Below are positions 56,521 through 64,000 of a stretch of DNA of 64,000 nucleotides, in pieces. Origin of the DNA: Larix kaempferi (lineage: Eukaryota > Streptophyta > Pinopsida > Pinales > Pinaceae); NCBI GenBank assembly GCA_027924585.1, contig BSBM01000361.1:39043501-39107500 (forward strand), in the 5' to 3' direction. Each line of letters opens with the position of its first letter. The stretch's first letter is position 1. Position numbers and translations under genes: made by a program. The notes under the pieces are model-generated. The model worked only from the letters and a program-made list of their open reading frames with translations. It was not told the origin of the DNA and made no database searches.

Positions 56521-59118
56521 AATATATATTCTAATATCTCATCAAGGTATGGAAAGTTAAACTATCTCAATATTAATGAAGTTTATTTTTCAATTAAAGG
56601 TTTGCAAAGTGTGGAGACAAAAGTTCTCTTAAGTTAGAGTTCTTCCTAAGGGTCTAGTTTTCATCTTAAGGTTCTTGTATCCTTAATTACAATGAATGGG
56701 ATATGTTCTCTAATCTGCTTTTCGACAAATTTATATTATAGATTTATAAAACAAGGAAATATACATGATCTAAGACCCGAAATTTCCTTAGTCATTCTTC
56801 CAGTTTGTTTTTAAAAGGTTTAAGACTAAGTCTTTTCCCAACCATAGATTTCATCACAAATAAGCCTAAAACTTTAAAAGATACGGTTAGCATTTTTCTT
56901 TTTGACTAACCTAGAACCCAAGCCATATATATAAAATATATTCCATTCATGGAACATAACGTGAGTTATTATATTTTCAAGGGTCACCATTATATATATA
57001 ATAATAAGTGTGAACAAAAAATCGTCGAAGTCACCGAACCTATAAGACAAGAATCGCAAGGGTAAAATAGGGAAATAGGGAAGTCATTCTTAAACTCGGT
57101 TTGGATCAAGAGGACCACCAGTAAACTTACAAATAATCTAAAAATCAAGGATCCACGGCATAGTCGTCATACAAACAGCGTTTACTACTTGCCTCAGTTT
57201 TCTGGGGAGAACTTTTGTTTTTACATTTAAGGAAAGCAAGTGATTACCACAAATACCAAAAATAGATCTACAACTTTGTTGCGGGCATGACTATTTGCCA
57301 AGAAAATATAATATAGGCATATAATGAAAAACAGTATATAATGAAAAACAATAAAGGAAAACACCGTAACCCTATCGAGCAGAGAGGGAAATTGTAATCA
57401 CCATAGATGTTACTAAAATACAGCAACTAATTATGCAGAGATCAAACTCGAATACAAAGATGAAACTAGAAAAAAAAACATCAATCCTCACATAAAATAC
57501 CTGGGCATAAATCGTTTGTATCCATCGAATTTCAGAGGTAACCGCTGTCAGTTGTTCTAATGGCCGCCATTCTATTTCACTCAGTCTCACATTTATCGAG
57601 TTCAACCAAGAAGACGGTCCCCTCATCCCCTTCATGGAGATTCTTCCTTTCAACAAAGAGATATAAAAAAAATATGACAAATGGCAGCTCACTGTTGCCA
57701 AATGGTAATTCCGAGTAATGACTCGGTACCTTCTCCAACGTAGTAGCCGACAACACCCCTCAAATGAGCTCGATGTTGTTTGGAAATATTAAAACTCTTG
57801 AATTTCCTGGATGGTTGGCTGTTAAGGGCACAACCTAACTTACCTGGAATGCTCACTCGTAACTACACCACCTTTCATTTAAGAGATGAGGCATATGGCG
57901 CCCAATACGGATATTTGGTAATCCTAAACGAGACCCCCCCTTCTTTAATTCTCTCCAAGATATTCGTGATTGGTAATGTATTCTTTTAACCGAAGGTGTG
58001 TGCCGTTGTGAGAGAACCATAGGACAATCTTTTATATTGTCTTTTGATATATAAGGAAAAGTTGTCTAAACCCTTCGAAGTCTCATAAGGTTTACTCTCT
58101 TCTGTCCATAAGTATGTGTATATGTTTATAGTGTAGGCTCTAGAAAGTGTGGCCATTATAATGTATCTATCTCAAGAATACAATTGGTTAATATCTTTAT
58201 TAAAGGGATGGTATATATAGAGACATCCGTAAATCTTTTTTAGATTATTCTTCCTCTTCCTCCTCGGAAACCTAGTTGAACTAATATCCTTTGCTTGCGA
58301 TATATATGTATATAATTTACCTTCCTTATATAACTTGTTTGGTTTCTCTTGCACACATATGTTAACTCCTACATAATGTAGGGCTTAATACATATATATA
58401 TATATATACATAAACAAAAATGAACCTTATAAGATCATTTTTCTTCTCTTACAGTGACTTACAACTTTGTCACTTTAGAAGATTTAGATGAGCGTAAATA
58501 ATAATCTTATGCAGTAGTAGTTTAATCTTATAGTGATAGTCAAGTTATCATTTAATAATATCCATTACATTCATTTATTAATCATTTTCCATTATATTTA
58601 AGTCATAAATTTATACGTTTAAGTATTTATCTTATGGTCATCCCAACCATAAATAAAAACACACACATAATTAAATATACCTTATATTCATATAATAGTG
58701 ACCTCAAATAATATTCACCACTATATATATATATATATATATATAAATATATCATTATGGTTTAATCCTAATTGGTTTAGAATAACTTAGGCCATAATAT
58801 CTTAGTTAAATTATTTAAGGTGAATAGTAATCCTACTAGGACGAACTTATATCCCCACCTATCATAATATGATAAGTCAACACATGGTTGCTTAGTCATT
58901 ATATTTTCTTATGGAGGGTTTGTTTATTTATCATTTTAGTTGTATTACCATTCTTTTAACCTTCTAGACTTAAAATAAGGCTTATAAACTTAACACTAAC
59001 TTGTGGTCCACTGGTGGGACCTTGGCCTTGAGCTCCTCACCATGGCCATTTACAAAAATCATAATTTAGATTAAGAGATTAATAACAATGGGGATCAAAA
59101 TTTGAGGGATTTTACACA

Positions 59119-59442
59119 CTTCACTCCTTAAAGATAACACTGTCCTTGGTGTTCAATGGTTTGTCTTTTGCATCCGCTCCCATCTTTCGCTTACTTTTGT
59201 TCTTATGCCTTAGTCGTCTTCACATTTTTGCGACTTTCCACAAACCCTTATCACTTAGCTCCTGCACATTACACAGATCATACAAGATCTTCCAATGTTC
59301 TTTAGTATATCATGAGTATACAAAATTCCAAAACAACAATTATTCATCATTTTTTCTCTTCCTTGAGGAAATATTTGCTTATTCTAGCATTCATAACATT
59401 CACACATAAATACATGTGATAGTCTAGTTACAAGGAAATCAT
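59119..59442 (-). other. Interior of the long-LTR element before the copia-2 insertion
   Basis: Reverse complement begins with a purine tract, then ACACCAAGGACAGTGTTATC, resembling the end of a gypsy polyprotein and tract. Too short and damaged for a protein call; the 87-codon plus frame is not convincing. Confidence 0.35.
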
Positions 59443-60049
59443 TGTTGATGTATATGTAACTTCAGAATGTATTCCATCTGTGTATTTTATATATATTTAT
59501 TGTACCCTTATAAGAGATGTGTTATTCCTCTATAAGGAAGTGTCATCATGTGGATTGACAAGTGTCACAAGTGTGTGTACTTGCCGATGGATTATTAGAC
59601 TACCATGTGTGGGGTCGGCCCTGAAATATATATATTATAATGTGGATGTACCTAACTAGACAAGTCGGGCCCATAAGGTCACTGGGAAAACAGATTAGTA
59701 TAAATAGAGATCAGGTGATCTCTATTTTAGATCATTCGGAAAAGTACATCTCTCTCACTCAGAAAGTGGCGCACTAGTGAGAAGGAGGATCATCTGCTAC
59801 TAGGAGACTATATCAGTGTATTTTGGTTGTACTTTGGTTGAGCCATTGCTCTCTCTATCTCTGAGGAAGTTGTGGGGTTTTTCACCTTAGGGTTTTCCCC
59901 ACGGAAACTCTGTGTCTCTTGTCTCTTATGCTTTTGATTCTTGTGATGCTTGTCATACTTATTGTGATTGTCATGCATTGATATACTGTATATGCTATTC
60001 TATCAGTAAAGATCCTAGAGTATTGTGAATTAATGCTCAAAATTTAACA
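59443..60049 (+). repeat. 5' LTR of copia-2 (607 bp)
   Basis: TGTTGATGTATATGTAAC...AATTTAACA; aligns with copia-1 LTRs with several indels (extra TATATATT near 59490 and 59630). Confidence 0.92.
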
Positions 60050-60061
60050 TGGTATCAGAGC
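60050..60061 (+). other. Primer-binding site of copia-2 (iMet tRNA)
   Basis: TGGTATCAGAGC directly after the LTR. Confidence 0.92.
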
Positions 60062-60622
60062 TGACCTGAGAAGAAGACATTTTGCAGTGACAGAAACTTG
60101 AGTTTCTTGTTTATTGGGTTTCTCTCCACAGATTTTGGAAAATAAGTATAGTATATTGACTCTACTCATCAAGGCACATCTATCTGTCCAATCAGAATTC
60201 AATTCCAAGCATTTTCAGATTTGGCCCTAAAAATTAGGGTTTCCACAAAAATAGGAATTTATGGAATTTGAAGATATAGCTGGAAGCTCCTTGCAAAAAT
60301 TGAAGTTTAGAGCTTGGATCGAGATTTTTGGCTGGGTAGATCTCCGGAAAACTCAAACCCTTATTCAGGGCTCTCCTGAGTGAACCCGGGAGGACAGAAA
60401 AGCAAATCTAAAGGGTAAAACTTTACTGATCTCAAATTTTGAATGCACCAGGATGATCAGATCATCAAGGTGCATCTTTCTATCCTCTTAGAAATTTGAA
60501 ATTCATGTTTTGAATTTTTAGGGTTTTTCTGACAAACCCTAATCTGGGACCAGATCGAGTTTTGAGCATTTCAAGTGGTAAGACCTAAATATTTTCTATT
60601 TCCATTTGAAGTACTATTTAAA

Positions 60623-62083
60623 ATGTCTCACCACACCAAGCTTGAGGATAAGCTTGAAGGGGATGATAACTTCCGAGCTTGGAAGTATAGGATTGGGTTA
60701 ATCCTGGAAGAGAATGAGTTGGACTCATATATAAAAGAAGACATCCCTATCCCAGAGGATGAAGAGGCTAAAGTATTGCATAAGAAGAACTTGGTCAAGG
60801 AAAAGAGAATCATTGCTGATTCTATCAAAGACCATCTCATACCCCATGTGTCTTCTCTAAAGACACCCAAAGAGACGTTTGACTCTTTGACCAAGCTATT
60901 TGAAGGGAAGAACATAAATCGAAAGATGACCCTGCGGAACCAATTGAAAGGAGTAAAGTTTCAGAATGGAGAAACCATTCAATATTTTTTTTCAAGAGTC
61001 TCCCAGACCAAGGAACAACTAGAAGTAGTGGATGAAATGGTAGAGAATGGTGAAGTTGTCATGACCACTCTGAATGGCTTACCCAGGTCATTGGACTCCT
61101 TCATTCAAGGAATCTGTGCAAGAAAGAAGTTGATTTCCTTCAGTAGACTATGGGAATAATGCTCACAAGAAGAAGCAAGGCTCTTGGCATGAGAAGAAAA
61201 GATGGGGAATGAAGATCAAGCTCTCACAACTCACACCAAGAAATGGAAGTCCAAGAGAGAGCCATCTCACTCCAAGAAATATTCACATCACTTCAAAGAA
61301 AGAAGAATATGCTTCACCTATAATGAGAAATGACATATTGCCATAAATTGTCCCAAGAACAAGAAGGACAACAACAACTCCAATAAGAAGAAGAAGGGCA
61401 GCAAAAGAATGTTTCATGCTCATGCTGCTAAGGATGATGAACCACCCAAGAAGAAGGCTAGGGCAGAAAGTGATGATAACTCATCAAGTGAAGAAGAGTA
61501 TGTTTTGATCTCTGCTCTCACAGTTACCATCTCCCATGGTTGTAATGATTGGTTGATTGATAGTGGGGCTTACAAACACATGATTGGGTTTAAGGAATCT
61601 TTTGTGAATCTATCTGAACATGAATCACCCCATAAGGTGAAACTTGGGGATGATTATCAATACCCAATCAAAGAAAGTGGTGAAGCCTCCTACAACCTAG
61701 ATTTTGGAAAATCTTTGAAGATGAAAGAAGTTCTTTATGTACTTGGGCTCAAGAAGAACTTACTCCCCATCTCTGCATTGGATGAAAAAGGTATGAGTGT
61801 TGCATTTGTGGATGGCCAAGTCCTAATGCGGCCAAAGGGAAAGAACATAGATGATGCAGTAGTGATTGGAGAGCAAGAGGGAGGTTTGTATAAATTGAAG
61901 GGACAACCTGAACATGCCATGGTACATGAATCCATGGAGCCAAGTGAACTTTGGCATAGAAGACTTGCTCATATGCACTATAGGGCACTTCCAATTGCAA
62001 GCAAGGCTGTAGAGGGTCTTCCTGAAATCAAGACCAAACACGAAGGTGTTTGCAAAGGATGTGCAAAAGGTAAGAACATTTAG
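60623..62083 (+). pseudogene. copia-2 gag, protease and integrase zinc domain
   Basis: Frame starts MSHHTKLEDKLEGDDNFRAW; a possible upstream ATG at 60575 is in frame, but 60623 matches copia-1. The gag capsid is complete to a TAA at 61157 (GAA or GAG in the parent). Further stops follow at the GCATGAGAA site (from CGA) and in the zinc knuckle, which is degraded (CFTYNEK-stop-HIAINC, second Cys to Tyr). Protease WLIDSGAYKHMIGF keeps D-S-G. The integrase finger LWHRRLAHMHYRAL...CKGCAKGK is intact, ended by TAG at 62081. Confidence 0.9.
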
Positions 62084-62772
62084 AAGGCTTTCCCAAGCAG
62101 TGAAAGCAAGGCAAAAGACATCCTGGAAATCATCCACTCAGATGTATGTGGTCCTATGTCATCCAGTTCTCTAAGTGGGTATGTTTACTATGTCTCATTT
62201 ATTGATGAATTCTCTGGGAAGACTTGGGTATACTTCTTGAAGAACAAAGATGAGGTGTTTGATAAGTTTAAGGAATTCAAAACCTTGATGGAGAATCAAA
62301 CTGACAAGAAGATCAAAACATTCAGATCCGACAATGGTGGAGAATTCACCTCAGGTGACTTCAAGAAGCTTTGCAGTGATTCAGGGATTAAGAGGGAGTT
62401 GATTGCTCCTTACAATCCACAACAGAATGGAGTTGCAGAAAGGAAGAACAGAACAATCAAGGATGCAGCAAGAGCAATGCTCCATGACTAAGATCTACCT
62501 ATGCATCTATGGGCAGAAGCAGCTAGAACAATTGTATATGTGCAGAACAGAACACCCCACAAGATATTGGACAACAAGACACCAGAAGAGGTCTTTTTTG
62601 GTAAGAAACCTAAAGTCAGCCATCTTAGAATATTTGGTTGTCTAGTATTCACTCATGTCCCAAAGGAAAAGAGGACCAAACTAGACACTTCAGGAAAGAA
62701 GGGTATCTTTGTGGGTTACAGTGAAAGCTCGAAGGCTTATAGAATATACTTTCCAGGGTTCAAGAAGATTGA
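62084..62772 (+). pseudogene. copia-2 integrase core, 3' truncated by insertion
   Basis: Same frame: EIIHSDVCGPMSSSSLSGYV (first Asp), FIDEFSGKTWVYFLKNKDEV, FRSDNGGEFTSGDFKKLC (second Asp), YNPQQNGVAERKNRTIKDAA (Glu), a TAA at 62489, then LWAEAARTIVYVQNRTPHKI and IFGCLVFTHVPKEKRTKLD. All three catalytic residues D, D and E are present. Coding ends at GFKKID where the next LTR begins. Confidence 0.92.
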
Positions 62773-64000
62773 TGTCAAAACCCAAAATTTCTGAAAAATT
62801 TAAAAATTTTTATTTGTAACAATAAATGTTAACTAGGTAGTATTTCTGATATTGTTTTAATTTAGATAACTAACATAATCTGTTTAAAGACTCTGTCTTC
62901 TTAAAACTTTGATTTCGGTGGTTGTAATTAATGACTGTTTTATTTTGGACCGCAAGGGAAGAGCTAGTCGTAGTTGACTGGCTTACTTAGCTTACGAGCT
63001 AATGCATACGTCGTCTTTTGTTTCTCAGGTGCGCCAGTGAAGTAAGGATCCCTGTATGTTAAACTTGGTGAGCATCAATACTCCCTATACTTTAAAACTT
63101 AATGATCGTCATGATATTTCTTATTCAGCTAGTATCGTCAAGTGTTACAAAGATTTACATTGTCTCAGTTATAATTATGTTTTTATGATTATTATGCTAT
63201 GTTACTGCTGTAACTAACAATGAAACAATTGTTATATCAGAATTATTGGCTGTATAAAGTGTCTTTGCATCATGTGACCTGTTGTCAACTTAATACCGGT
63301 GACTACTGTTTTGTTCATGCATTGATAATGCGAGTTGAGAAGGTGACGCCTCTAGCGTTGTTTCAATATAATCCTATGCATCGAAGTCCAATGTCCACTT
63401 AGAGTTTAATTTATGTTACCTGACTGTGCCTTGATTTTAACTATCTTTACGATGTGAACCTGTAGATGAAACTCTATTTCAACATCTTAATAATAGAGGT
63501 TTATTATTCAAATTGTTACTGTTAACAATAGTATTGGTAGCAATTCTGATGATAGTATATAATGGCAATGTATATATTGTCTTAAAGACTTGGTAACATT
63601 TCAAGTATTAAATAACGAGGCATTTTCATTTGAAGGTTGACTACCTTGGTACTTATATGAACATAGAAATGTAATATGCCCATGGCATTAATCTATAGCT
63701 TGGTTTTAATTTATATATATAATATAATGATTGTGCAATAATCATAATATTCCATACATTGGAAAACTTTATATTCAATATAGTGTTATGGTTGTATTTA
63801 TCATACTAGGCCATAGAGAAAACTCTAGGGTTGAAGTTGACCACCACCTTGTGTAATGTGATATGCTAATGACATTAACCTATGCCCTGGTTTCATTGTA
63901 AATGTGCATTAACTTGATTTTTGTCATAGTCCTAATGTTTTTCCCTTACCATGGATAAGATTTATAACCAATAATATGTTAAGGTATTATCCACCATATT
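62773..64000. repeat. Another LTR (TGTCAAAACCC), continues past the window
   Basis: TGTCAAAACCCAAAATTTCTG starts abruptly in copia-2 coding and resembles TGTCACGAACCCAAAATTTG at 55059 (the shared A/T-rich head extends about 45 bp). The remaining 1.2 kb are AT-rich without ORF. A related long-LTR gypsy element, orientation undetermined. Confidence 0.6.

Larger units (their letters stand above)
55059..59118 (-). repeat. Very long LTR (about 4.06 kb), probably gypsy, minus strand
   Basis: Left end TGTCACGAACCCAAAATTTG starts exactly at the break in the copia LTR. The right end is GGGATTTTACACA, followed by a string whose reverse complement is purine-rich (TTTAAGGAGTGAAG), like a polypurine tract. 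It contains a duplicated segment and no ORF. The left border is firm; the right border is an inference. Confidence 0.5.
59443..62772 (+). mobile_element. Ty1/copia retrotransposon copia-2, same family as copia-1, interrupted
   Basis: 5' LTR, PBS, leader, gag, protease and integrase in one frame with few stops. It is broken off at 62773 within the integrase tail by another LTR; RT, RNase H and 3' LTR are not in the window. It helps date losses in copia-1 because it lacks that element's integrase deletion. Confidence 0.92.

Overview
This looks like nuclear DNA from a land plant with a large, transposon-rich genome. It holds three Ty1/copia elements with initiator-Met tRNA primer-binding sites, Ty3/gypsy remnants, long AT-rich spacers and many tandem repeats. 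I see no intact host gene, tRNA, rRNA or CRISPR array. Nearly every coding region is broken by stops or frameshifts. The species cannot be fixed by eye; a gymnosperm or a non-seed plant is plausible.

Layout. 1-2744: deleted Ty3/gypsy element with its 3' LTR. 2747-6190: decayed Pro/Ser/Thr-rich coiled-coil ORF, a small acidic ORF and a paralogous fragment, separated by homologous AT-rich blocks. 6440-8260: degenerate tandem repeats. 9137-24060: candidate DNA transposon bounded by about 95-bp inverted repeats. It contains arrays of a hairpin motif (AAGAAGGGTCG...CCTTCTT), a decayed gene with a DUF7869-like domain, a nested copia element (9752-16152, TSD CAAGA) and a small LTR-element remnant. 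24600-26990: fragments of uncharacterised coiled-coil ORFs, one with an internal protein repeat. 26587-36985: tandem duplication with a unit of about 5.2 kb. 30490-31830 and 35655-38620: GA-rich satellite containing GGGGGTTAGGGGTTTAG. 38700-49200: AT-rich spacer with local tandem arrays and small hairpins.

49209-64000 is a nested stack. A minus-strand copia element carries in its integrase a 1253-bp TIR/TSD DNA transposon that holds a CTCGATCGAG palindrome array. The copia 5' LTR is interrupted at 55059 by a long LTR starting TGTCACGAACCC, probably gypsy and minus strand. That element is interrupted at 59443 by a second copia of the 9752 family, itself interrupted at 62773 by another LTR starting TGTCAAAACCC.

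There is no cooperating host pathway. The joint activity was transposition: gag, protease, integrase and RT/RNase H of the retroelements, and perhaps the DUF7869 protein acting on the hairpin repeats. The best candidate for something undescribed is the 9137-24060 element; second is the 51636-52888 element with its palindrome array.
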